The position numbers and the translations under genes are program-made. DNA of 64,000 nucleotides. Source: Pseudevernia furfuracea. Taxonomy: Eukaryota; Ascomycota; Lecanoromycetes; Lecanorales; Parmeliaceae. The stretch lies in assembly GCA_022315425.1 (NCBI GenBank), contig JAIUPT010000021.1, positions 372,001 through 436,000 of the forward strand, in the 5' to 3' direction. This document shows positions 22,601-33,781 of this stretch, in pieces. The stretch's first letter is position 1, and the number at the start of each line of letters is the position of its first letter. The notes under the pieces are model-generated. The model did not search any database, was not told where the DNA came from, and was given only the letters and a program-made list of their open reading frames with translations.

Positions 22601-22955
22601 ACCTGGGGACTGGGGAAGGACACCTTCAGCACTGCAATCTCAAACATCAATCAATCCGCCTAAGCCGCCATGTTGTATGCCCTAGCCAGCATATTGTATG
22701 GTGCGAGAATGATCCCGAGCGCCTTTCTGGAATTGTTGCACTATGTAGCTGGGAGTCTGCTCTTCACTCTTCACATGTAACACTTTGGATTTTGCTTGGC
22801 TTCTGCCTAATTCACGTTACAATGCTCCGCCACATTGCTCGTATCATGGACTTCTACTACAGCATCTTTGCATTTCTCACCATCAGTCTAGGTCCTTGTC
22901 TTGGTGAACCTTTCCCGCTCAAACCTAGGATACAAATCCCTTATCTCGTCCCGTA
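19667..22955. other. Long intergenic region between ECL1-type and arrestin-like genes
   Basis: About 3.3 kb separating two divergent start codons. It contains C12 at 20110-20121, ATT-type triplet repeats near 21138-21155 and 21584-21597, and scattered short frames without family features. I see no convincing gene. Long regulated promoters or 5' leaders are the simplest reading. Confidence 0.5.
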
Positions 22956-24191
22956 ATGTCCATCCGGATCAATATACCGAATATCAAATGCGGGGCTGGC
23001 GCGACTGTCTCAGGCACAGTCTCCCTGCATGGGGATGTAGACATTGACGTCGAGATCATCACGATCAGCTTGGTTGGCAGATGCAAAACCAAGGTGGTAC
23101 GGAGCAATGGTGGAAACAGTAGTACGACTTATCGAGGTAGAGCCCCTCTACTGGAGTACAGGCAGGTTCTCTTCAAAGGACCTAATAAAATGAAAACCAA
23201 TGGGCACAGTTGGCCATTCAGCTTCACATTCCCAACCCGCTGTGTGGCTCGGGGCGCCGATCCATTCAAGCAGCGCCATGGCCTTTTCGACATCAATCCC
23301 CAACAAAGTCTACCTCCCTCCTTCGCCAACGAAAACCACTCCTTCGGTTGGCGAGGCGAGTGCTTCGTCAAGTACGAACTGGAAGCGTCCCTCCTCGGCA
23401 ATAGAACGAAGATCTTTTCCCTGGGAGACCTGAAAACCGAAAAAACTCTCGACTTCACCACGACTAGAGACATCGAAACCGTTAAACCGGATGTCATCGA
23501 AAAAGGTCACAAGATAGCCTGCTACAGTCTTCGCCTCCAGCCCGGTCACGAAGATGGACCTCTCACCTTCAAAGAAAAGCTGCAGTCCATGCGCACATCC
23601 AAGCTTCCCGTCGCGATGTTCAAATTGCAGATGCTTCTTCCCAAAGTCGGCATCCTGGCCCACCCACTCCCTCTGATCTTAAAAATCGAGCACGACATTG
23701 AAGCATCCACAACGCAGTCACCTCCAATCGTCACGCTACGGAAATGCACAGTAGAGCTACAAGCCAACACCTACATCCAATGCATCCGCGACGAAATTTT
23801 CCGGGAAGGCGACGAGCAAAGGGACTGGAGTGACGATTTCCACATCGCGTCCGTCGACTACTCTGCCAATATGGAGAAGGCACCGCCCGTGACCGAGTAC
23901 ATGGACCTGCAGAAACTGATGCGCATCAAGATCCCTTGGCACCACAAACCCACATTCAGCACGTTCAACATCAGAAGGACATACAGACTAGCCGTCAAGC
24001 TCTCCGTCGACTGCGCGCAGAAGACGTTCAAGGCCGAGTTCGCGTCCTACAAATTCGACCTCCTCGCCGCGGACTACGCATCCCCGATGGCTACGCAGGA
24101 GCAGGAGATGGCGGCTCCGGCATATGGTGATTTGAGCGGTCAGTTGCCGACGTATCAGGATGCTAAGTTGGCTTCTGGGGCCATCCCTTGA
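22956..24191 (+). CDS. Arrestin-like (alpha-arrestin family) protein
   Basis: Single-exon gene of 411 residues. The N-terminal half has the arrestin beta-sandwich pattern: SIRINIPNIKCGAGATVSG opening a strand pair, VEIITISLVGRCKTKV, and WPFSFTFPTR at the position where arrestin N domains carry P-F-x-F. The second half (LPLILKIEHDIEA, VTLRKCTVELQANT) matches an arrestin C domain. The tail carries APAYGDLSGQLPTY, short Pro/Tyr motifs that resemble but do not exactly match the PPxY ubiquitin-ligase docking sites of alpha-arrestins. Likely a cytoplasmic adaptor for transporter or receptor ubiquitination; the cargo cannot be inferred. Confidence 0.82.
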   Translation: MSIRINIPNIKCGAGATVSGTVSLHGDVDIDVEIITISLVGRCKTKVVRSNGGNSSTTYRGRAPLLEYRQVLFKGPNKMKTNGHSWPFSFTFPTRCVARGADPFKQRHGLFDINPQQSLPPSFANENHSFGWRGECFVKYELEASLLGNRTKIFSLGDLKTEKTLDFTTTRDIETVKPDVIEKGHKIACYSLRLQPGHEDGPLTFKEKLQSMRTSKLPVAMFKLQMLLPKVGILAHPLPLILKIEHDIEASTTQSPPIVTLRKCTVELQANTYIQCIRDEIFREGDEQRDWSDDFHIASVDYSANMEKAPPVTEYMDLQKLMRIKIPWHHKPTFSTFNIRRTYRLAVKLSVDCAQKTFKAEFASYKFDLLAADYASPMATQEQEMAAPAYGDLSGQLPTYQDAKLASGAIP

Positions 24192-24737
24192 ACGCGTCTT
24201 GCTACGTTGGAGCTGTACGGTTATCGCACTGATCGCTGGCTGTTTCGGTGCCAGAAGATGCGTGTCATTGCCCGCGTGGCGGAGGGGCTGTAGACTGGTA
24301 GACACCGCGTAGTGAGGGAAATTGGGCGTTGAAGCATTGGTCTCTTGCATTGTATTCGAAGCGTCCTTTTGCTGGCCTCCCGTTTCGTTCGTGCATTATT
24401 GGGATAGGCAGCTTTGATAAGATCGTTAGATGCCCCTTATATCGTCAGACTCGTCCTCCGCTGGGCGGTAAGAGTCTGTTGTACGACTACGCGGGATCGG
24501 CAGTAGTGTGATGCCGTGTTTGTATTCATGATACTCCATCCGTGTCGTACCCAAGCCGGCTTTCAGAACTTGGTCAGCTTGATCATCATGGTGCAAGAAA
24601 GACCGACTGAATTGTACGATAACTTTATATACACTCTATAGACTTTTTCCGATAACTGAACAGGTTCTCGCTGCAACGCTCCCAAGCTGTGAAAGATAAT
24701 GCAACCGACCCCGCCGCGCACCCTGCTCTTACTATTA
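24192..24737. other. Intergenic between convergent genes
   Basis: 546 bp of 3' flanks. No gene, RNA or repeat recognised. Confidence 0.45.
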
Positions 24738-25729
24738 CTATTTCGACGGCGGCGGCGGCGGAGGCGGCGACCCCGGCATATAGTGTCCCCCCAATTCATG
24801 GACACTGGTCTTGTGATCCCTCAGCTCCGGCAGGGCCCGATGCTCTGGCAATTCCTGCGCGTTGTGCGTCCAAGGGTATGAGCGCTTGTAGCCCTGGCTC
24901 TTCTCATATGTACCTCCTCCCAACGGCGGCGCCACCGCTCTTCCTTCCTTCAGTTTCCTCCGCTGCCAGAACAGCAGCGCCGCGCACGCCACCAGCAGTA
25001 ACCCCAGCGGGATCCCAACACCCAGACCTACGGCGAGTCCATCCGAATGTTTCGACTTTGTGGCGGCCGGGGTGGAAGAAGAGGCCGCGTTGGACGGGGC
25101 GGTCCCGGCGGTGACGGTCACCGTGGCGCCCGCCGCCGCCGCCGCCGAAGTGTTGGAGGCGTTGGGATCGGCGAGTCCGATGCCTTCATGTTTGTTGCCC
25201 GGCAGTTGGCTGTCGCGGAGGAGGATGCCGAAATTGGGGAGGGTGAAGTTGGAGGAACAGTCGCCGCTGCGTTCGCACTCCCAGACGCCGGACAATGGGC
25301 AGGGGAATATGTTCATGGCTGTGTTGCGTTGAGCTTTGGGGGGGCTCTGTTAACCGCTGTTACTGGCTCATGGGGGGGGGATGAGGCGGATGAACCTTCA
25401 GTGCACTGCTGCGGGCAATTTGGGCTTGTCCATGACTTATCCGTGCATGCACCCCTGTACATCGCTCCGTTCCAGGTACAGAGATTGTTGTCTTGACAGT
25501 ATGAATTTGAGATATCATGGCAGCATGAGGAAGCGTTAGTGGGTGTATTCGATGCCGAGGCGTTGCAGGGTGTGTGGTCCGTGGCTTCCGTACCATCTGG
25601 GTAATAGCAGACTTGTTGGGCGAGTAGGAGTGGGGAAAAGAGGATGACGAAGAGGGTCAGGACAGATACGATCGGGGCCCGAACATACGGATACATGGCG
25701 AGAAAAGGAGATATGGGCACGTAGGACAA
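24738..25729 (-). CDS. Cys-rich type I membrane protein of fungal surface-sensor type
   Basis: Exons 25729-25396 and 25318-24738 give 304 residues; the 77-bp intron is in phase. An N-terminal hydrophobic signal segment (VLTFVILFSPLLLAQQ) is followed by a Cys-rich ectodomain with the pattern seen in many fungal proteins: QVCYYPDGTEATDHTPC, then SSCCHDISNSYC, YRGACTDKSWTSPNC, WECERSGDC. A Ser/Thr/Ala-rich stalk leads to one transmembrane helix (VGLGVGIPLGLLLVACAALL) and a cytoplasmic tail ending in poly-Pro. Mid2/WSC-type stress sensors share this plan, but I cannot assign a ligand or pathway. Confidence 0.78.
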
Positions 25730-28330
25730 TTGACGCTGTCAAGCCGCAGAACGCTGCAGGCGATAAGAAAAGACGAGAAAAGATGAAGACGTATAAAGAT
25801 ACGTGACGCAGGCAAGAAGAGACTCAGGGACAAGCTCATGCCTGAGGGCTGTGAAAAGCATGAGCCATCAATGGCTGTTTCACACTCTGGTAGACGCCGA
25901 AAGCTGCCATGTTGGCTTACCGCTAAATTTCAGCTCATCACGGGTTTTCCTTCGTCCTCAATCCCTCATACATACTACTAATAAAGAGGCCCGGTTCAGA
26001 ATCGAAGACGCCGAATGCTAATAAAAGCACGAGTGATGAGTGAACCTCCTTTCGGCGGGATTCTGGAGCGGGTGCCCAATGCATAATGGAGAGGGGTAAA
26101 TTAACTTGCAAGTTCCAACGTTTGCTCGCCAAGGTCATTCTTCCGCGGGCGAAGGCGTCAAGGTTTTGAGCGATGTTGTGATGAGTCCGAAAGCATAGGT
26201 AGGTGCTATCATGCTATGTACAAGCCGACATTCCATTGTAACCAGATTCGTTATAGCCAAGGTTCACTGTACTGTGCTGGACCCGCCCTACGCCGCATGG
26301 CAGCAGTAGCGCGGATCCTTCAGATTCCTTCGCGTCAAGCAGGAAGACTGATACGGCCGTCTGTTGTTGGTGAGGAGGTGGCAGTGTGGCACGCAAAGAT
26401 GTTCTTTCATGTACTTGGAACGAGGCGGACCAAAGACGCTCAAGGGGATGGGTTGAAGTCAATTTGGATAATGCACTGCCCAGAGTTGCGGGGGAGCTGT
26501 CAAACCAGTGAAACCACCAAACCGTAAATTCTCCCTAACAAGTGACAACCCCGGAAATCCACCTTAGCACCGGCCTACTCTATTCGTAAAGCTTGTAAGT
26601 GAGTTGTAACAATCGCTCAGAAGCTCTCGTGAAACATACATCCAAGTTGCTGTGCTCGTCTAATAAGCATACATCCGTAGAGAAGTAATAACGGAGCGTA
26701 CACCTTCACCCGTCAATTACCTACAATCAAAAGGTCAGGCAACAGTTTTTGGCCCAGACTCCAAGACGTGTCACCGAAGCCGTGGATACTATTGAGCGCT
26801 CAAAGACAGACATCTTTTCCCCAGCTTCCTTCAAGTCTTCGTTGTTCCGTTTCGTGGCAAACGGCGACTTTTCTCTTTAACTTTCTGTCTGAAGGGGTCT
26901 TCTCGTTCACCAACGGAGCTGTGTGCTAGTCATATCCGTAGCAGTTACCTCGAAGCTGTCGAAAGTTGGGGGTTGTTTCCTATAATGGGATTAGCATTAG
27001 GGAAGTGATTAAGAAAAAGAAAGTGACTTTTTCGGAATCTCTTGGATCTTGCTGTCCCTGGAGATAAATCATTCGAAAATTGATATTGTCATCCTATTCA
27101 CATTCAGCAGCTCTTTCCCAATCTAGCTCGCCTTCTCCTCCTAACACGTGGTTACAATCGTCACTCCTACGGTCCTACCTTCATCATCCAGGGAAAATGG
27201 CGTTGTCCGGGAGCCAGTTATTCGTCGTTCCAGAGGGAGCTCCCATTGACCATTGCTCGATATGTTCGGCGTCCATTCTTTCCTTTACATCTCCACGTCC
27301 CTCTTCCTTTTCCGTGCCCGTTCCCATCTTCATTTTCTCGGTGATTTCTCCAGCTATCCGTAGCAGCCATCGTCGCCTTTTCGGGGGCTTGTAGCAAAAC
27401 AGGTCCGACTGCGGAGCGTGCATCATCCTGCAGACAGTTTTCCTAGGGAACGTAAGCACATCTAATGTATCTCAAAGTGCCAGAGGTACTTAGCACGTCT
27501 CAGCTGTTCAGCAGATTCAGTAGTCACAGTTCATGGGTAATATATTTGTCTGATTGTGAAGTGCAGAAGGCTGGATAGGGGGGACTGATGAGCCTAAGGG
27601 GGAAATAGCTGGGAGGTGAATGTTATAAAAGGGGGGGGGATGGTCAATTTGTGATAGTGGTCTTGGAAGATGCTTTTTAGGATTGCGTTGAATCTCTTCC
27701 TGTCACAATGGTCTGATCCTCTTGAAAATGCACACTTTTTGGGGCAGGAGCAGGAAAGTCAGGTCATCTCATTGACTGTGGACCCAGTCTATCGCCAGAG
27801 CCATGTTTTGCTCCCTGAAGTACTACAATATCTTATGTTTGCAGCTCTTGGGCAAACACACAGTCAGAGAATGTCTAAAATGATGCTCAAGGTATCGAAC
27901 ATTTTTCTGCTCGTGTCTCTTTCTACTATAATGCTGCCTTCAATGAATGCCTGTGAAAGACTCAGGGTTTTGGCCATTTATTTTGAACACATTTTGCTCA
28001 CTGCAGATATCTCACGTCCATCCCCCTATGGAGGCGGTAATCTTAGTCAATGCGGGCAAAGCCTTACAGTTCTACAAAATTCATCTATCAGTAAAGGATC
28101 AGTGACCTTTAAAGTGTAGAGGAATGTAAATATATAAAATATATGGATGGTCAATGAGGGGGTATTAAACCAACCGAGGTAATCGATGCTTGGGGGTACT
28201 GGCAGATTTTTCTCTCCTTCCATTGCCAAGACCAGAGTTGCAATGGTCTTTCTTGGCCTCAGTCACAGGTGTGTGCATGCTTGAGCAAACATTTTGACTA
28301 CCTGCTCTCCAACCTCCTTAAGCAGACTCA
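25730..28330. other. Long intergenic region
   Basis: 2.6 kb between divergent genes. The open frames (for example 26216-26527, 27080-27394, 27670-28119) have no family signature and no matching exon structure, so none is called. G9 lies at about 27631-27639. Confidence 0.5.
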
Positions 28331-29650
28331 ATGCTCCCCCACCCTCTATTGGAACTCCTCGCCAGGACACTCGAAACCCTCCACCAGCCTTGCCCCGATG
28401 ACCCCATTCTCGACTGCCCACCCTCCACGCGCTCGATACTACCTTCTCGTCCCGCGGCCCTGATACAGCTCGCTCACACAAAAATTCACAGCTACCCTTT
28501 CAGCAAAGTGCCGGTCTCTTGGCGGAGGTTGTTTACAGATGCCAGTATTGGGCAGGCGATACGGGTTGTGAATGATGGAATCGAAGCGAATGAGAGATCG
28601 GAAAGTGTTGAAGATGCGGATGGGAATAATGTTGTGAATAGTGGAGATTGGGTACAAGAAGCTGTCAGGTTGCTCGACATGGCTGTCATAATGACTGGGG
28701 CGCCAGAGAGGGAAGAGATGATTGAGGAGCTGCTCTCTGCTTTACAGATCTACGTTGAACAGAGAGATGATGGGCGGCCACCAAGGAAGAAGCGGAGGAT
28801 GGAGGGAAACATGTTTCCTACGGAGGGGAATAATGTACCTGAGATCCGGAGGCAAATACCTATCCGAGCTGCTTTGTCGATGGAAGCTTTCGAAAAGCAC
28901 TTGAAGACGGGTCTCCCTTTGGTCATCCAAGGCGCTCTTAGCCATTGGCCCGCACTGCACGAACGACCTTGGAGCAGCCCGGCATACATTATTGATAAGA
29001 CATTTGGAGGCAGGAGACTGATACCGGTGGAAATCGGCCGCAGCTACACGGATGCAGGATGGGGCCAGTCGATCATCACGTTCAAAGATTTCCTGTCCGA
29101 ATATCTCCTTCAAGATCCTTCTGATACTGGAGAAATTGCCATAGGGTATCTAGCCCAACACGACCTCTTCACTCAGATACCGTCCCTTCGAAAGGACATT
29201 TCTATCCCGGACTACTGCTACACCAACCCTCCACCACCAGCTTCAGGCACGCCGCTGGGTGACAAAGAGCTACAGCCGAAGTTGGATGAGCCATTGCTGA
29301 ATGCTTGGTTCGGACCAGCCGGAACCGTCTCGCCGTTGCATACAGATCCTTATCACAACATCTTGTGCCAGGTTGTGGGCAAGAAGTATGTAAGACTCTA
29401 TAGCCCGAGCGAGAGTGAAGCACTCTATCCGAAGGGTATGGAGGGAGGCGGGGTCGACATGAGTAACACGAGTGAAGTCGATGTTGAGGCAGAAGAAGGA
29501 TTTCTTGACGAGAGATTTCCGCTCTTTCGCGAGGCAGTGTATGTGGAGACGATTTTGAACGAGGGCGAATGCTTGTATATCCCCGTGGGTTGGTGGCACT
29601 ATGTGCGGAGCCTGACCGTCAGCTTCAGTGTAAGCTCTTGGTGGAATTGA
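28331..29650 (+). CDS. JmjC-domain 2-oxoglutarate oxygenase, KDM8/JMJD5-like
   Basis: Fe(II)/2-oxoglutarate oxygenase. Animal KDM8/JMJD5 acts as an arginyl hydroxylase and has been reported as a histone demethylase and clipping protease. Single exon, 439 residues. The N-terminal helical region contains WVQEAVRLLDMAVIMTGAP. The JmjC fold starts near 190 (FEKHLKTGLPLVIQGALSHW). Metal ligands are His337 and Asp339 in SPLHTDPYHN and His423 in VGWWHYVRSL; the 2-oxoglutarate Lys lies in VVGKKYVRLYSPSE. It ends in SFSVSSWWN, like JMJD5. Convergent with the AlkB-like gene, 151 bp apart. Assigned to KDM8 by the whole motif order. Confidence 0.9.
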   Translation: MLPHPLLELLARTLETLHQPCPDDPILDCPPSTRSILPSRPAALIQLAHTKIHSYPFSKVPVSWRRLFTDASIGQAIRVVNDGIEANERSESVEDADGNNVVNSGDWVQEAVRLLDMAVIMTGAPEREEMIEELLSALQIYVEQRDDGRPPRKKRRMEGNMFPTEGNNVPEIRRQIPIRAALSMEAFEKHLKTGLPLVIQGALSHWPALHERPWSSPAYIIDKTFGGRRLIPVEIGRSYTDAGWGQSIITFKDFLSEYLLQDPSDTGEIAIGYLAQHDLFTQIPSLRKDISIPDYCYTNPPPPASGTPLGDKELQPKLDEPLLNAWFGPAGTVSPLHTDPYHNILCQVVGKKYVRLYSPSESEALYPKGMEGGGVDMSNTSEVDVEAEEGFLDERFPLFREAVYVETILNEGECLYIPVGWWHYVRSLTVSFSVSSWWN

Positions 29651-29801
29651 GACTGGACTACCTTTGATTACCCTTCCCAGAAACAAATCGCTTTCGGCCC
29701 TGAAGAAGTCCGTCTGTGACGATTGATAATGCACCCAAACAGGGCGACAGCTGGCTGAAGGTGTGACAATAGGAGTTATACGTTTGGATCCAATATCTGC
29801 T

Positions 29802-31214
29802 TTATGTCTTCGCCCACGGTGGCTCCCCGTCATCGTCGAACTCGGCCCATTGGAAGAAGGTGCAACCGTTTTTGCCGGGTGTAAGGCCCGCGTGGCACAT
29901 CCACATGTACCTCCCCCTATTTGCCTTCGTTCTCTGAACGCATCGTAATACTGTCGCCACATTGCACTTGCATCGTGGTGTGTACTTAGGATGAAAATTC
30001 TCGCGGTAGTATCTGTAAGTGAGGTTGATTCGTTTGTTGCCCGCTATGGGATGAGGATCGATCACAGGAGCTGGATGAATACTGTGCTTCCATTCCTCTT
30101 GCATCTCCGCATGCATCACCAGAAGCGAGTTGTGCGGCAGGTGTATCGAGATCTGGCCCTCAGCGTCTGCCCTCTGGTATTTGGAGCCTGCTGGCTCTTC
30201 GTCATCCCTGGCTACGATTTTCCGCACTCGAAATTCTCGAGCAACACCAAGACTTAGACTGCCAATGATGGCTCGCGGCCCAAGGTAGGTCAGTTGATCA
30301 CAATGATAGCCCACGCTTTCACTACCGCCTTGGTACGAATTAACGAACGCTGCGTTTGGGACCCATTCGTAGGGTGATTGATACTTGAGCTTCTTGCCGT
30401 CTGGGTAGTGATGTTTGATGCGTTTCGCGATCTCTTCGTTGACAGCTGGCCGGACTTTGGTGGAGACAGTTCGCATTTGGGGTGTAATCTGGCGGATATC
30501 CTAGATAGCCATTGTTAGCAGCCAGGATCTGAAAATCATGCTTTTGAGAATATCGAACGGTAGATATACTTCTAGATAGCTGCCATTGTACAAATACTCG
30601 GTCTTCTGCCTCTCTCGCTCCTCCAGACTATCAACGTAAAAGCATGCTGAGTGTGGAGATTGCACCACACTATCAAACAACTTGAAGGTCTGCCTCCCGA
30701 AAGTAGGCGCTTCCTCAAGGAGTTCTCTGAGTAGACTATCCGCTTCTTGAGCGGGTAGAAAATTGGGGATGATAGAGCAAGGCGTATGGGCCGCAATATC
30801 CTCTGGCGTATACAGATGCAACGTCTGACCCTTCTTGGTCAGAACTCTCCGCTTTACAGAGGGCGACCCGGGCTCGGTATTATTGGCAGGCTTCCGAAAT
30901 GAAGACAAAGAAGTTTGGTACCCTACGCTTGTCGCGGGCCTTTTGCGAGGCGATTCGCCCTCGATTTTCCCAGCGACAGAAAGAGAATTGATCACCGCCT
31001 CGACGGAACCATCTGCAGATATGAGTAGGTCAAGCAGGGTTGCTTGGTCTACAGTGGGGAACAGAGAAGACAAAGTCGCAAGTTTGAGATCTGTGGATTC
31101 TTCATCTCCATCATCCAGGTAACCACCTCGAGGAAACAGATTGGCTTGATTCTCGGATGTACTCGAGGAAATGTTTGGTCTTTTGCGAGAGATGAAGGCT
31201 TCCATGTGCATCAT
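29802..31214 (-). CDS. AlkB-family dealkylase with CUE-like and GRF zinc-finger domains
   Basis: Fe(II)/2-oxoglutarate dioxygenase of the ALKBH2/3 type, expected to repair alkylated DNA or RNA bases. Exons 31214-30570 and 30500-29802 give 447 residues, intron 69 bp. A CUE-like ubiquitin-binding domain lies near residues 41-80 (LATLSSLFPTVDQATLLDLL). The AlkB core runs from about 135: metal ligands in GYHCDQLTYLG and EWKHSIHP, and the 2-oxoglutarate-binding RINLTYRYYR. A C-terminal GRF-type zinc finger follows (CKCN, then RGRYMWMC and CTFFQWAE), which binds single-stranded nucleic acid in other repair enzymes. The order CUE, AlkB, GRF suggests recruitment to ubiquitinated damage sites; that is inference. 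Confidence 0.9.
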
Positions 31215-32978
31215 ATTGAGAAGTCCAGATCCATGTGACCTGAGCAGAGGACTCTGGTCTGGAAAGATGAAAGAAAAATGAGGGCTCTGCTAGACCACTA
31301 TCGAATGGATATCGGTACCGTTTTCTTGCTTGAGCCTCGACCAAATGTGCATGATGTGTGCATCTTGCTGCCGAATTAGGTGGCGAATTTTGATTTCCGG
31401 TGAAGCGCGCGCCAAATCCGCGTTTGTCGGACTCCAAAATCTCCAGTCGCATAAGTAAAAGCAGGGTACCAGAAATTCGTGACCTTCGTTGGACTGTGAG
31501 CAGAGACAAAGATGAAAATAACCCGACCCAGGAACGCAAGCGAGGCATGCTCCGTTGTTGCTACCGAACAAGATATTTGCAGCTATTCTATATGACTTAC
31601 CACGGAGATTTTTTTACAACGTCTCGAATGCTAGTAGGCCTCGACTTCGTATTTTCCCCTAGAATAGAAGCCTTTCCTCTTTACAGCACCGATCACCATC
31701 CTCGCTAGAGTGCAAACGTTGCTTTCAACGTCAGTAAGTCTTGAATGCTCACTGCGGCCCAAAATACTCCGAACTGGACTCACTGCCATGATACTACCTG
31801 TGCAGCTTTCGTTGCGCCCAACAACCTTAGCGGCGAGAAAGCCATACCTGCATGGGGGGCATTGACCTATACTGTGTGTAAAGCTGCAGCACATGAGACC
31901 GACTGTCCCCAAGATCCAGCCTATGCCTCCCTCATGGCCTTTACTGCAGCAGAAGGACATCAAACGAGTTAGCAAGGTGAAAGGGTGGTGGAGTTGAGCA
32001 TTGGATGCAGCCACATGACGTGATTCTGGCAGGAAGACTTGCTGTATCTTGACTGACTCTGCAAATGCTTCGAGCTAGAGTGATAGTAATCGAGCACCTG
32101 CACCTCGGGTCAGCGCACCTGTCGTCCTTGCGAAGAGCTTATTTAGTAAGCAGCCGAGGAGCGCTAAGAGAACCATAACTGCACTCATGAGGCATATTGA
32201 GTTATCAGAGAACCACCCGAGGGGAACTTACGTGTGGGATTGCTTCCAGACCCCGCCCAAATTCATGCTAGAGTATCGACAATGCCACCAGATGCCGCAG
32301 GCGTGCTGGTTCCACATGCACACGCAATCGGCTCTGGTGTCAAGGGGGGCTTAGAAGTCGGTGAGTGTCATGGGATGTATGCATGTCTACCATTGCCACC
32401 AAGTCTAACGTCTAATCCACTATATCTGGGATTGAAGTTTGGCTCAAAGAGAACAACTATTTATTGAGAGACTGAAGATTGCTTAGATTACTTAGATTGC
32501 TGAGAATACTACCAGGCCTGGAGGGGAATAAGTTGTGGACGACGGTGATGCTATCATCCTTTGGAAGTGTACGTGCGCGGGGCCTTGCTTTTGGTTTCAA
32601 GGCTTCAAGGGACCAACAAAAGGTTATTGTGATATAGTTAAATGAAATGTCAGTCTTGCAGTGTTCATGACAAATACTTCATCTATAGAAAACCATAAGG
32701 TAGATATCTGCCGGTTAGTCACCACTAAAAAAGTATTTGGCTTCCTAGCAATCAAGGAGATGGTTCAACAAGCATAAATTTGTTCATGGTAAAAAAAAAT
32801 CTCAGCAATTTAACAATGGCATTGCGGACTATTGAAACGACCTTGACTCGACTTTTACGGTTTGTATGCTGGTGGATTCTGTAGACGTGCATTAGCTTCT
32901 TGCGCGCTTAGGTAAGGGAAGACGTCTCTAGCAATTGTCCTCCGTGAATTCTGCAGCTTCAACCTCCTCTAAGCAATC
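31215..32978. other. Intergenic region with one possible coding exon
   Basis: 1.76 kb. On the plus strand the frame about 31802-31974 reads as plausible protein (KAIPAWGALTYTVC, then DPAYASLMAFTAAEGH) after a possible intron ending in GTGCAG at 31801, but I found no start codon or upstream exon. The rest shows nothing I can support. Confidence 0.3.
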
Positions 32979-33781
32979 ATGTCCGTGGCAAAATCTCGCA
33001 GATTGTTGGCATTGACAGACTATGCGCATGCATCGGCTTCCATATCACAGTTACGCAATTCTGCCATGCTCTTCCAGAATCACTCAGCCTTGACAGTGCC
33101 CCCAACAGCAACTTGCGAACCTCAATACCACAGCTTATTAGTCGCTAGGCTTAAGCTGCCAACGTCGCGCCATGTCGATGACTTCTCTGCGATACTACGT
33201 AAGTACGATATGCGGAAAACTCTGAAAGCCGCTGCGACAGCATCGCGTCGTTCGTCTAGCCTTGCTTTAGGAACAATGTCTAGCGCGTCAATCGTTGAAG
33301 AAATCAACATCCATGCTGGGGTTCTGCCCCTTAGGGTCAATATACTAGGTCTTGGAGTTGGTGAGGGCGGAAATCCAGCATCGACTACCGTAGTGCAGGC
33401 AAAGCCAATCGATCCCACAAATCGACTGGCCCATTTCTTGCTTTCCCTTCGGGATCTTCTCGCCACTACTCGCTTTGTGGTAAATCCAGGAAACGAGGAT
33501 ACCGCGCGTCGTTACATGGGTGATGATATCATGATTGTGAATACGTTTTCGTTCACTGTTACCGACGGTCAGGATACCTCAATAAGCAACTTGGGGTGTG
33601 AATAAGATACCGTCCAGAGGTTCCCAAGATCGATGCGCGGGATATGATCGGCAAGTATCAGCGTTATGAGTGGGGAACCGATATTCCGATTGAAAAGATT
33701 TGCCTCGGAAAACTAGGTTCCACGGCGAAGCGTTTGGATGGCACGGCTGTTCAAAAGGGGAGAAATTTGGTTGTCACCTTT
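32979..33781 (+). CDS. Unrecognised protein, frame change near 33600
   Basis: From the ATG at 32979 a 208-residue frame runs to a stop at 33603-33605. Directly after it a second frame (from about 33606) reads as clean protein to a stop at 33781: RPEVPKIDARDMIGKYQRY, then IPIEKICLGKLGSTAKRL and NLVVTFALP. Both parts look like one protein of about 265 residues, split by an indel or an intron I could not place. An optional 42-bp intron with a good donor (GTAAGT at about 33198) also lies in the first part. I do not recognise the family, and no signal peptide or membrane segment is obvious. Confidence 0.45.

Noticed and set aside
25047..25496. 149-codon plus-strand frame
   Set aside because: Mirror of the Ala/Ser-rich membrane-protein gene on the minus strand; its Gly/Arg-rich composition is the reverse-strand image of that gene.
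31745..31972. Plus-strand frame ending near 31974
   Set aside because: Possibly a real last exon, but no start, upstream exon or family could be found; left as a note only.
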